Source: JABJAG01 sp965222215
Lineage (GTDB): Bacteria; Pseudomonadota; Alphaproteobacteria; UBA6615
NCBI GenBank assembly: GCA_965222215.1
Contig: OZ244931.1
Span: forward strand, 2,542,001 to 2,606,000
Direction of reading: 5' to 3'
Length of the DNA: 64,000 bases
The position numbers were made by a program, and so were the translations under genes. The notes under the pieces are model-generated. The model was given only the letters and a program-made list of their open reading frames with translations. It did no database searches and had not been told where the DNA came from. Below are positions 17,804 to 26,155 of the stretch, piece after piece. Each line of letters opens with the position of its first letter. The first letter of the stretch is position 1.

Positions 17804-19522
17804 ATGCTGATTGAACTGTCGATCCGGGACGTCGTCCTGATCGACCGGGCCGACCTGTCATTCGGCCCCGGCCTCAGCGCGCTCACCGGCGAAACGGGTG
17901 CCGGCAAGTCTATTCTCCTGGACGCTTTCGGCCTGACACTGGGCGCGCGCTCGGATGCCGGGCTGGTCCGCACCGGCGCCGATCGGGCCTCGATCAGCGC
18001 CACGTTCGATGCCGCCGTCGCGCAAGACATCAGCGCCCTCCTCGACGAGGCGGATATCTCCGTCGAGCCGGGCGAAGACGTCATCCTGCGCCGCGTTGTC
18101 GGCGCGGATGGCCGCAGCCGGGCATTCCTGAACGATCAGCCGATCAGCATCGGCCTGTTGCGGCAAATCGGGGATGCGCTGGTCGAAATCCATGGCCAGT
18201 TCGAACGGTTTTCGCTGGCCGACCCCGCCCGGCAGCGCGACGCACTCGATGCTTTCGCCGGCGCGGCCGCCCAGCGCGAACGCGTCGCGGAATGCTATGG
18301 GGCATGGCGCACGGCGGTAGACGCGCGGGCAGCGGCTATTGAAGCGGCCAGCGCTTCGCAGGCCGAGGCCGAAGAGCTTCGCGCGGCATTGGAGGAACTG
18401 GACCGCCTCGAACCCCGCGAAGGGGAAGAGGCAGAGCTGACGTCGCGTCGACAGTTGCTCCAGAACGCAACACGGCTCGTCTCCACGCTCAATGAAGCGT
18501 CGGACGCCCTTTCCGGTGAACCGGGCGCCGAACCGCTTCTCCAGCGCGCCGCCCGGCTTCTGGAGCAGGACGATGCTATTGCCGGGGGCCGGCTCGCACC
18601 GGTCGTGGCCCTGCTCGATAAGGCGGGCGCCGAACTTGCGGAGGCCGTTCAGGAACTCAACTCGGTCGCACATGCACTCGACGCCGATCCCGGCGAACTC
18701 GACACCGTCGAAGAACGGCTGTTTGCCCTTCTGGCCGCCGCACGGCGCCATGGCGTCGCGGCCGACGAACTTCCGCGGGTGCGGGATGAAATCTCCGCGC
18801 GGCTGCTCGCGATCGACGACAGCGACAACCATCTCGACACCCTGTCGCAAGCCGTCGAAAGCGCGCGCCGGGCTTACAGCGAGGCCGGCGAAAAGCTCTC
18901 CCGGGCCCGGCAAAAGGCTGCCCGGGATCTCGACAAACGAATTGCCGACGAGCTTCCCCCGTTGAAACTCGAAAACGCATCCCTGACGACCAAAATCACG
19001 CGCCTGGGCGAGGACGACTGGTCGCCGACCGGACTGGACGCCGTCACGTTCGAAGTCACGACCAACCCCGGCGCCGCGCCCGGCCCGCTCGGCAAGATTG
19101 CGTCGGGCGGCGAACTCAGCCGCTTCATGCTCGCGCTGAAGGTGGTTCTCGCGGGGACATCGGGCTCGGCAACGATTGTCTTCGATGAAGTCGACACCGG
19201 CATCGGCGGCGCCACAGCGGCCGCCGTGGGTGCCCGGCTGGCCGAACTGGCCGCCGCACGCGACGACCAGCAAATCCTGGTCGTCACCCACAGCCCCCAG
19301 GTCGCGGCGGCTGCCGGGGCACATCTTCGTGTCGAGAAACAATCGACCTCGTCGAAAAACGGGAAGTCGAACCGGACGGATGTGGTGACGCTCGACAGCG
19401 ATGCCCGCCGCGAGGAGATCGCCCGCATGCTGGCCGGCGCGAAAATTACCGACGAAGCGCGCGCGGCCGCCGATCGGCTGATGCGCGGCGAACGGGAAAC
19501 ACCCGCACAGGCAACCGCGTGA
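17804..19522 (+). CDS. recN: DNA repair ATPase RecN
   Basis: SMC-like ATPase involved in recombinational repair of double-strand breaks. The 572-residue protein has Walker A GETGAGKS at residues 29-36 and a long Ala/Glu/Arg-rich central coiled-coil region with some interruption. The C-terminal half carries the signature region SGGELSRFMLALK, Walker B VFDEVDTGIGG and the VVTHSPQVAA switch, the order expected for RecN. It follows bamD after 6 bases, and the next gene starts on its stop codon. Confidence 0.96.
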   Translation: MLIELSIRDVVLIDRADLSFGPGLSALTGETGAGKSILLDAFGLTLGARSDAGLVRTGADRASISATFDAAVAQDISALLDEADISVEPGEDVILRRVVGADGRSRAFLNDQPISIGLLRQIGDALVEIHGQFERFSLADPARQRDALDAFAGAAAQRERVAECYGAWRTAVDARAAAIEAASASQAEAEELRAALEELDRLEPREGEEAELTSRRQLLQNATRLVSTLNEASDALSGEPGAEPLLQRAARLLEQDDAIAGGRLAPVVALLDKAGAELAEAVQELNSVAHALDADPGELDTVEERLFALLAAARRHGVAADELPRVRDEISARLLAIDDSDNHLDTLSQAVESARRAYSEAGEKLSRARQKAARDLDKRIADELPPLKLENASLTTKITRLGEDDWSPTGLDAVTFEVTTNPGAAPGPLGKIASGGELSRFMLALKVVLAGTSGSATIVFDEVDTGIGGATAAAVGARLAELAAARDDQQILVVTHSPQVAAAAGAHLRVEKQSTSSKNGKSNRTDVVTLDSDARREEIARMLAGAKITDEARAAADRLMRGERETPAQATA

Positions 19523-20421
19523 GCCCGCAAGGCCGTGAACTGGCCATCGGCTGGGGCTGGATCACGGCGCTGGTGATCATCTGGACGGGGTTTCACCTCT
19601 CGGGCCGCATCGGCGCGGACCTGACCCTGACCCCGTTCGACCTGACGACGCTGCGGTTTGCCGCCGCGGGGATCCTCTTCCTTCCCTGGCTCATCAGGAA
19701 CGGCCTCGGCGGCATCGGTTTCTGGCAGGCGTTCCTTCTGGCCATGACCGCGGGGCCGGGCTTCGCCTTCTTTGCTTTCGCCGGCTACCAGTTCGCACCC
19801 GCAGCCCATGGCGGCGCGATCCTGTCGGGTGCGCTGCCCCTGTGCACTGCGCCGCTGGCGTGGTGGCTCACCGGGGAGCGGATGAGCGCCGCGCGCACGG
19901 TATCCGTCAGCATGATCTTCGCCGGTGTCATGTTCCTCGTCTTCGACGCCACGAGCCAGCCCGAGGCGAACGTGTGGATCGGGGATGTCTCCTTCTTCAT
20001 CGGGGCGGCGTCCTGGTCCGTGTTCGCCGTGCTGGCGCGCAAATGGGGCGTCAGCCCGATCCGCAGCGCGGCCATCGTCGCAACCTTCTCGCTGGCCACG
20101 TTCACGCCGATCCACCTGCTGTTCCTGCCGTCGAACTTTCTCACCGCGCCGTGGCAGGAAATCGGTGCGCAGTGGCTGTTCCAGGGCGTGATCGTCTTCA
20201 TCGGATCGACATTCGGATATCCGCGCGCCGTGGTCGCGCTCGGGGCCACGGCGACCGCCACCGGCGTCGCTCTGGTCCCCGCGGCGGTCACCGTCCTGGC
20301 GTGGGTCTGGCTCGGCGAAACGCTCGAAATGCTGGCCATCGCCGGCGTCGCCCTCGTGGTCGCCGGGATCCTGGCCGGCACCGTCAAGTTCCGAACCAAA
20401 ACCGCTGCCGTGGGCGGATGA
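19519..20421 (+). CDS. EamA/DMT-family transporter
   Basis: Inner membrane protein of the drug/metabolite transporter superfamily, 300 residues with about ten hydrophobic helices in two EamA repeats (residues roughly 10-140 and 150-290). GTG at 19519 overlaps the recN stop by 4 bases, which supports this start and suggests co-transcription. The substrate cannot be inferred; relatives export amino acids, metabolites or drugs. In many alphaproteobacteria recN is directly followed by ligA, so this gene looks like an insertion into a conserved neighbourhood. Confidence 0.85.
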   Translation: MSPQGRELAIGWGWITALVIIWTGFHLSGRIGADLTLTPFDLTTLRFAAAGILFLPWLIRNGLGGIGFWQAFLLAMTAGPGFAFFAFAGYQFAPAAHGGAILSGALPLCTAPLAWWLTGERMSAARTVSVSMIFAGVMFLVFDATSQPEANVWIGDVSFFIGAASWSVFAVLARKWGVSPIRSAAIVATFSLATFTPIHLLFLPSNFLTAPWQEIGAQWLFQGVIVFIGSTFGYPRAVVALGATATATGVALVPAAVTVLAWVWLGETLEMLAIAGVALVVAGILAGTVKFRTKTAAVGG

Positions 20422-20454
20422 CGACGCACGGGCAAGCGGCTACATTTCCGCGCG

Positions 20455-22530
20455 ATGACCGACGCCGCCACCCCGCCTGAAGAGCTTTCCGAGGACGACG
20501 CCCGCGCGGCCCACGCCGCGCTCGCGGACGAAATCCGGGCACATAACGACGCCTACTATCAGGCCGACGCCCCGACGGTATCCGATGCCGAATACGATGC
20601 CCTGTTTGCGCGGCTGCTGGCCCTTGAAGAAGCTTTTCCAGGCCTCAGGACCGACGACAGCCCGACCCAGCGTGTCGGCGCAGCGCCGGCCCAGGGGTTT
20701 GCAAAGGTCCGGCATTCGGTGCCCATGCTTTCGCTGGGCAATGCCTTTAACGAAGAAGACGTCGGCGAATTCCTCGCACGCATCCGCCGCTTCCTGAACG
20801 TGCCCGACGGCGACACAGTCGAGATCGTGACCGAACCCAAGATCGACGGGTTGTCGGTCTCGCTCCGCTACGAGAACGGCACGTTTGTGCGCGGTGCCAC
20901 GCGTGGCGATGGGAACGAAGGTGAGGACATCACCGCCAACCTGCGCACCATCGACGACATCCCCGATGAAATCTCCGGCGACGTCCCCGACGTCGTGGAA
21001 ATCCGCGGCGAGGTCTACCTTCCGAAATCCGCCTTCCTGAAGCTCAACGAAGCGCAGGAAAAGGCCGGGGCAAAGGTCTTCGCCAACCCGCGCAACGCGG
21101 CCGCGGGCAGCCTGCGCCAGCTCGACGTGTCAGTGACCGCGAAACGCCCCTTGCGGATGTTCGCCTATTCCTGGGGCGAACTGAGCGGCGATATCGCCGA
21201 CACCCAGTGGGGATTCCTGGAGAAGATCGCGGCGTGGGGCTTCGCGACCAACCCGCTGTCACGCCGGTGCGAGACGCTGGAGGACATCATCGCCTTCCAT
21301 ACCGATATCGGCGAACAGCGCGCGACGCTCGACTACGATATCGACGGCGTCGTCTACAAGGTGAACCGGCTCGACCTGCAGCGCCGGCTGGGCTTTGTCA
21401 GCCGCGCGCCGCGCTGGGCCATCGCCCACAAGTTCCCCGCCGAGCAGGCGACGACGATTCTAAACGGCATCGACATCCAGGTCGGCCGTACCGGCTCCCT
21501 CACACCTGTCGCGCGGCTGGAGCCCGTCACGGTGGGCGGCGTGGTCGTCTCCAACGCCACGCTCCACAACGAGGACGAAATCCGGCGCAAGGACGTGCGG
21601 ATCGGCGATACGGTGGTCGTCCAACGCGCCGGCGACGTTATTCCGCAGGTGGTGCGCGCCGTCGCGGACAAACGCCCGAAAGGCGCCAAAGCCTACGAAT
21701 TCCCGACGGTGTGCCCGGAGTGCGGCTCGGAAGCGGTTCGCGGCGAGGACGAGGCCGTGCGGCGCTGTACGGGCGGCCTGATCTGTTCGGCGCAGGTCGT
21801 CGAACGGCTCAAGCACTTCGTCTCGCGCAACGCCTTCGACATCGACGGTCTCGGCGCAAAACACATCACGGCGTTCCACGCGGACGGGCTCGTCGACGGG
21901 CCGGCGGATATCTTTCGCCTGAAGGACCGCAGGGAAGCCTTGCTGGAGCGTGAGGGCTGGGGCGAGCAATCGGTCGACAACCTGCTCGAGGCCATCGAGG
22001 AGCGCCGCACGATCGGCTTCGACCGTTTTATCTATGCGCTGGGCATCCGCCAGGTCGGGCAGGCGACCGCGCGACTTCTGGCGCGCAACTACGGCACGCT
22101 CAAAGCCTGGCGCACCGCCATGAACGCCGCGCAGGATCGCGAAAGCGCCGCCTACCAGGAACTGCTCGACATCGACGGCATCGGCACGTCCGTTGCCGAG
22201 GACATCCTTGCCTTCCTGCACGAGGAGCATAACCGGCAGGTGCTCGACGATCTCGATGAGCTTCTGGAGATCGAGGAACTGGAATCCGCCGACACGAACT
22301 CCCCGGTGTCCGGCAAGACGGTCGTGTTCACCGGAACCCTGGAAAAAATGACCCGCTCAGAGGCCAAGGCCCGCGCCGAGGCGCTGGGCGCGAAGGTCTC
22401 GGGCTCCGTCTCCGCGAAAACCGATCTTGTCGTCGCGGGGCCGGGCGCCGGTTCCAAGGCGAAGAAGGCCGCGGAACTCGGGGTCGAGACCATCGATGAA
22501 GATGGGTGGATCGCGCTGATCGGCGGCTAG
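20455..22530 (+). CDS. ligA: NAD-dependent DNA ligase LigA
   Basis: Seals nicks in DNA during replication and repair using NAD. The 691-residue protein has the complete domain set. The Ia domain has the Y-Y pair in NDAYYQADAPTVSDAEYD. The adenylation domain has the catalytic lysine K129 in KIDG. The OB fold is followed by a four-cysteine zinc site beginning CPEC at residues 420-423. Helix-hairpin-helix repeats come next, and a C-terminal BRCT domain begins near SPVSGKTVVFTG. The start ATG at 20455 is 33 bases after the transporter gene. Confidence 0.97.
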   Translation: MTDAATPPEELSEDDARAAHAALADEIRAHNDAYYQADAPTVSDAEYDALFARLLALEEAFPGLRTDDSPTQRVGAAPAQGFAKVRHSVPMLSLGNAFNEEDVGEFLARIRRFLNVPDGDTVEIVTEPKIDGLSVSLRYENGTFVRGATRGDGNEGEDITANLRTIDDIPDEISGDVPDVVEIRGEVYLPKSAFLKLNEAQEKAGAKVFANPRNAAAGSLRQLDVSVTAKRPLRMFAYSWGELSGDIADTQWGFLEKIAAWGFATNPLSRRCETLEDIIAFHTDIGEQRATLDYDIDGVVYKVNRLDLQRRLGFVSRAPRWAIAHKFPAEQATTILNGIDIQVGRTGSLTPVARLEPVTVGGVVVSNATLHNEDEIRRKDVRIGDTVVVQRAGDVIPQVVRAVADKRPKGAKAYEFPTVCPECGSEAVRGEDEAVRRCTGGLICSAQVVERLKHFVSRNAFDIDGLGAKHITAFHADGLVDGPADIFRLKDRREALLEREGWGEQSVDNLLEAIEERRTIGFDRFIYALGIRQVGQATARLLARNYGTLKAWRTAMNAAQDRESAAYQELLDIDGIGTSVAEDILAFLHEEHNRQVLDDLDELLEIEELESADTNSPVSGKTVVFTGTLEKMTRSEAKARAEALGAKVSGSVSAKTDLVVAGPGAGSKAKKAAELGVETIDEDGWIALIGG

Positions 22531-22623
22531 AATTGTCTCAGCACGCGAAACGCGGTGCGAGATCGCCTCGCGCAGGTTCCACAACACGATAGGCTTCTTC
22601 CTGTCAGCAACGGGAGAAACACC

Positions 22624-23505
22624 ATGTCGCTCGCAGAGAACAAGACCGGCTCAGGCCCGCTGTCGGACCGTCTGGCCCGGTTCGCCGATATCGCCGAAGA
22701 CACCGAGGCCTTCCAGGACGTGCAGGACCCGGCCAATCGCCGCGTCGTCAAATATCCGGTGGCCCGGCATTCGGCCTATTCCCCGATCCGCGACCGGGAA
22801 GACCTGACCGTTGCGATCCTCGAATCCATGCCTGGCAAGGGCCCGAAGCTGCACGCCCACGACTATCCCGAGATCTTCTTCTGCCAGGAAGGCCAGTACG
22901 GGATCGTCTGGGGCGACCATGGCGAACATTGCGTGACGCTTAACCCGCTCGACACTTTTTCGGTGCCGCCGGGGATCAACCGGCTGGTACTCAACACCGG
23001 CGATACGCCGGGGATCATGATGGTGCTGTTCGACACGACGCGGCGCGACCCGAACGAGGGCATCACGATGCCGGAGCATGTGATCGAGGAAGAGCGCACA
23101 TCGGGAAAGGACTACGTCCGCCGTGCGGCTGCCGGCGTGCCGATGACCGAGGCCGAAGTCGCCGAGTTCGTGGGGCTCTACAACGACCTCGGGATTGCCG
23201 GCACCGACGGCGCCATGCGCGCGAAGCGCATCATCGCACCGGGCGACGGCAACGCCGCGATCTCGCACCCTCACGACCTCACCATGACCCTGCTGGAAAG
23301 CGACCCCAGAGATGCCTCGGCCGAGAGATCTCCGGATGGGGAGGAAATGCTGATCTGCCTGAACGGCGAGGTGAATGTCGAAAGCGGTGGCGAAAGCATC
23401 TCGATGGCGCGCTTCGACACGCTGCCCCTGCCTGCGGGCACGGCGCGAAAGCTCGTCAACAATTCGGACGGCCCGGCGACGGTTCTCGTGGTCGGGAAGC
23501 CCTAG
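22624..23505 (+). CDS. Double-cupin (bicupin) protein of unknown function
   Basis: A 293-residue protein with two cupin barrels. I chose the ATG at 22624 (MSLAENKTGS) because GGGAG lies just upstream. The first barrel has a good metal site: HAH at 77-79 and E83 in LHAHDYPEIFF, then the closing motif GINRLVLNTGD. The second barrel (about 215-293) keeps SHPHDLTMTLLES and a PAGTARKLVNN end but has fewer obvious ligands. Bicupin dioxygenases such as gentisate 1,2-dioxygenase share the fold, and nearby genes handle aromatic CoA esters, but I see no decisive residue match. Function is left open. The gene is monocistronic and converges on the thioesterase gene. Confidence 0.7.
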   Translation: MSLAENKTGSGPLSDRLARFADIAEDTEAFQDVQDPANRRVVKYPVARHSAYSPIRDREDLTVAILESMPGKGPKLHAHDYPEIFFCQEGQYGIVWGDHGEHCVTLNPLDTFSVPPGINRLVLNTGDTPGIMMVLFDTTRRDPNEGITMPEHVIEEERTSGKDYVRRAAAGVPMTEAEVAEFVGLYNDLGIAGTDGAMRAKRIIAPGDGNAAISHPHDLTMTLLESDPRDASAERSPDGEEMLICLNGEVNVESGGESISMARFDTLPLPAGTARKLVNNSDGPATVLVVGKP

Positions 23506-23508
23506 GCG

Positions 23509-23931
23509 CTAAGCCCCGAACGCCTCGCGCATCACGGCCGGAATCTCGCAGGCGGCGATGTCTTTGGTCTCCGGGTCCCGCCGCACACACACGCGCGCTT
23601 CGTGGCCCTCCGCCACCACCGCGCCGTCACCTGCGTGCACGATCCGGTGGGACACGGTGAAGGAGCGAGAGCCCCAGCGACTGATCTCGCTATGGATTTC
23701 GATCTCGTCACCCCAGCTTGCCGGGCTTCGAAACTGAAGCTGCGCATCGACAATCGGCACGTTCAAACCCGGATCGGCGCTCAGCTCATGCAGCGGGATG
23801 CCCGCTTCCTGAAACAGGGTATGGGTCGCCCGGTCACACCAGGAGAAATAATTCGGGTAGTAGACGATCTGCGCCGGGTCGCAGTCGCCGAAACCGATCT
23901 CGATGCGGGTGACCGCCGTGACCGCGCTCAT
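23509..23931 (-). CDS. Hotdog-fold acyl-CoA thioesterase, 4-hydroxybenzoyl-CoA thioesterase family
   Basis: A 140-residue single hotdog domain. The N-terminal motif FGDCDPAQIVYYPNYFSWCD matches 4-hydroxybenzoyl-CoA thioesterases, with D18 aligning with the catalytic aspartate of that family. The start ATG (complement of 23929-23931) overlaps the stop of the upstream monooxygenase gene by 4 bases, so the pair is translationally coupled. A likely role is hydrolysis of the hydroxylated aryl-CoA made by the neighbouring enzyme; this is inference from context. Confidence 0.8.
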   Translation of the reverse strand: MSAVTAVTRIEIGFGDCDPAQIVYYPNYFSWCDRATHTLFQEAGIPLHELSADPGLNVPIVDAQLQFRSPASWGDEIEIHSEISRWGSRSFTVSHRIVHAGDGAVVAEGHEARVCVRRDPETKDIAACEIPAVMREAFGA

Positions 23932-25058
23932 GCCGCTCCCCGTGCTTCGTAGCTGTCCATGAATTTCGGCGCGAGCTTGCGCAGCCGATCGTCGTCGATC
24001 CGTCCCGAGCGGGTGATGTAGGCATAGGCGAAATCGAGCGGTTCGAGCTTCATGTGGTCCTCGAAGTCCTCGTACCAGCGCGCGCTGGTCGTGGCGGCCC
24101 GGACCAGCTTTTCGACGATGGGCCGCCGTTCCGCCTCGTAGCGTTCCAGACCTGCGCGCAGGTCGTCCGGCTCGGCCTCCAGTGCCTCCACAAGCGCGAT
24201 CACATCCTCCATCGCAAGCCGGGTGCCGGAGCCGATGGAGAAGTGCGCCGTATGCAGCGCGTCGCCCACGAGCACCATGTTGAGATGCGACCAGCGGTCG
24301 TTCCAGAGCAGCGGGAAGTTGCGCCAGTTCGACTTGTTGGTGATGAGCGGCTTGCCGTCGAGGGTGTCCGCGAAGAGTTCCGCGCACTTCGCGGCGGACT
24401 CGTCCTCATCCATGCTCGCGAACCCGGCGTTGAGCCAGGTCTCGCGGCCGCACTCGACCAGAAACGTGCTCTTGTTCGGTTCGTAGCGGTAGTGATGGGC
24501 GTTGAACGGACCGTACTCGGTCTCGATAAACGTCTGCGTCAGCGTGTCGAAAGGTGTCTCGACGCCGTACCAGGCGAATTTGTTCGGCAGGTACGACAGC
24601 GAGGTGGCGAAGTCGCCTTCGAACGAACGGCGCACCATGGAATTCACGCCGTCCGACGCGATAATCAGGTCCGCGTCCGCGAATTCGCCGATATGCGGCA
24701 CCACGGTGTCGAACTGCAGTTCCGCCCCGACGCTCAGGGCCCGTTCCTGCAGTAGTTTCAGTAACTTAAGACGCCCGATGGACGAGAATCCGACCCCGTC
24801 GATGGTCACCTTCTCGCCGCGGTGGACGAGCGTCATATCCTCCCACCCTTCCATCTCGGGCGTGATCAGGTCATGGGTCTCCGGGTCGTCCTCGCGCAGG
24901 AATTCCAGCGCGCGGTCAGAGAAGACGACACCGAATCCGAACGTCGCGTCGGACGGGTTCTGCTCATAGACCCGCACCTGGGCGTCCGGATGGCGCTTCT
25001 TCCAGAGTGTGGCGAAGTACAGGCCGGCGGGTCCCCCGCCGACAACGGCAATACGCAT
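23928..25058 (-). CDS. FAD-dependent monooxygenase resembling salicylyl-CoA 5-hydroxylase
   Basis: A 376-residue class A flavin monooxygenase. GGGPAG at residues 7-12 binds the FAD ADP moiety, IIASDGVNSMVRRSFEG is the DG motif, and LVGDALHTAHFSIGSGTRLAMED is the GD motif. The last resembles salicylyl-CoA 5-hydroxylase and the N-terminal half of 2-aminobenzoyl-CoA monooxygenase/reductase. It is a stand-alone hydroxylase: the old-yellow-enzyme half found in the fused enzymes is absent. It overlaps the downstream thioesterase by 4 bases, which supports an aryl-CoA substrate. No aryl-CoA ligase is present in the window. Confidence 0.78.
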   Translation of the reverse strand: MRIAVVGGGPAGLYFATLWKKRHPDAQVRVYEQNPSDATFGFGVVFSDRALEFLREDDPETHDLITPEMEGWEDMTLVHRGEKVTIDGVGFSSIGRLKLLKLLQERALSVGAELQFDTVVPHIGEFADADLIIASDGVNSMVRRSFEGDFATSLSYLPNKFAWYGVETPFDTLTQTFIETEYGPFNAHHYRYEPNKSTFLVECGRETWLNAGFASMDEDESAAKCAELFADTLDGKPLITNKSNWRNFPLLWNDRWSHLNMVLVGDALHTAHFSIGSGTRLAMEDVIALVEALEAEPDDLRAGLERYEAERRPIVEKLVRAATTSARWYEDFEDHMKLEPLDFAYAYITRSGRIDDDRLRKLAPKFMDSYEARGAA

Positions 25059-25169
25059 ATCGTTTTTATCCCTATCTTCCGGCTGCCCGTCGAGAGACCC
25101 GTCTCGCGGTGATCCCGATGGCCGTCCGGAAACGATTGTACTGTTTCACCGAACCGGAATTCGTTCTCT

Positions 25170-25205
25170 CGTTATCGCGAGGAGCGAAGCGACGACGCAA
25201 TGACG
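25170..25205. repeat. REP-like imperfect palindrome (GCGAGGAGCGAAGCGACGA type)
   Basis: The arms CGTTATCGCG (25170-25179) and CGCAATGACG (25196-25205) match in 8 of 10 positions as an inverted repeat around the core AGGAGCGAAGCGACGA. This core is a dispersed repeat I recognise from many alphaproteobacterial genomes. It lies in the 153-base gap between the monooxygenase start and the BKACE stop. Confidence 0.7.
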
Positions 25206-25211
25206 GCCTTT

Positions 25212-26105
25212 TCAGGCCGCCAGCGGTTTCAGGCCCATGATCTCGCGCGCTTCCTCCGGCGTCGCGGGCTCCATGCCCAGTTCCCGGATGATCCGCACGA
25301 TCCGCTCGACGAGCTGTACGTTGTTCGCCAGCACGCCGCGTTCGTAATAGAGATTGTCCTCCAGCCCGACACGCACGTGCCCGCCGAGCAGCAGCGACTG
25401 TAGCGCCGCGTTGAGCTGCGACGGGCCGATGGCGCTGACATTGAAGTTCGCGCCCTCGGGCATCAGGTCGACCATGTCCTGCAGGATCTTCGGCGAATAC
25501 GGCATCGCCCCCTGGAAACCGCGATCCGCCCCGAGCACGAAGTTGATGAAATAGGGCTTCTCGTCGAGACCCGCTTCGAGCAGCCTGTTCACGTCCTGCA
25601 GCAGATGGGTCGGGCTGAAGACCTCCCACTCGGGCTTGATGCCCTTGTCCTGCATCTTGCCCGCCAGTTCGCGGCAGCGCTCCGGCGAGGTGTTCATCAG
25701 GATTTCGCGCCCCTCGAAGTTGGCGACGATGGTCGTCGGGTCGAGGGTGCACATCTCGGCGCCGGCCTCGAGGCCCTTCAGGCGTTCTTCCCAGGCGATT
25801 TCCAGGAAGCCGTCGGTGGACTCCTTCAGCATATCGCCATTGATGCCGCCGCCCGTCGAGTTGTTGATGATGATGTCGCACTTGGCCCGGATACGCTCGT
25901 TGATGTCGCGGTAGATGTCCGGGTTGCAGGTCGCCTCGTCGTCGGGCCGGCGCGCGTGCACAGCGACCACCGACGCCCCCGCCTCGTAGCAGCGGTAAAC
26001 GTCTTCGGCGATCTCCTCCGGCTGGGTCGGGATATTCGGGTTCTGTTTCTTGCTCGCCATCCCACCTGTGGGTGCGATTGTTACGATCACTTTGCGCTCG
26101 GCCAT
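25212..26105 (-). CDS. Beta-keto acid cleavage enzyme (BKACE / 3-keto-5-aminohexanoate cleavage family)
   Basis: A 297-residue TIM-barrel protein of the family that condenses a beta-keto acid with acetyl-CoA and splits it into acetoacetate and a CoA ester. NNSTGGGINGD and the late VRVGLEDNLYYERG (with the zinc-binding glutamate) are typical. The usual zinc motif H-x-H-A-R reads AVHAR here, with A48 in place of the first histidine and H50 retained, so the metal site may differ. GGAGG upstream of the ATG, 5 bases away, supports the start. It is followed on the same strand, after 153 bases containing a REP-like palindrome, by the monooxygenase and thioesterase genes. Substrate unknown. Confidence 0.85.
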   Translation of the reverse strand: MAERKVIVTIAPTGGMASKKQNPNIPTQPEEIAEDVYRCYEAGASVVAVHARRPDDEATCNPDIYRDINERIRAKCDIIINNSTGGGINGDMLKESTDGFLEIAWEERLKGLEAGAEMCTLDPTTIVANFEGREILMNTSPERCRELAGKMQDKGIKPEWEVFSPTHLLQDVNRLLEAGLDEKPYFINFVLGADRGFQGAMPYSPKILQDMVDLMPEGANFNVSAIGPSQLNAALQSLLLGGHVRVGLEDNLYYERGVLANNVQLVERIVRIIRELGMEPATPEEAREIMGLKPLAA

Positions 26106-26155
26106 TTATTCCTCCCGGGATGTCGTTCCGGGAAACTCTAGCGCGCCAGCACGTT

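Noticed and set aside
22624..23505. Calling the bicupin gentisate 1,2-dioxygenase
   Set aside because: The fold and context allow it, but the protein is shorter than usual and I see no decisive match, so function is left open.
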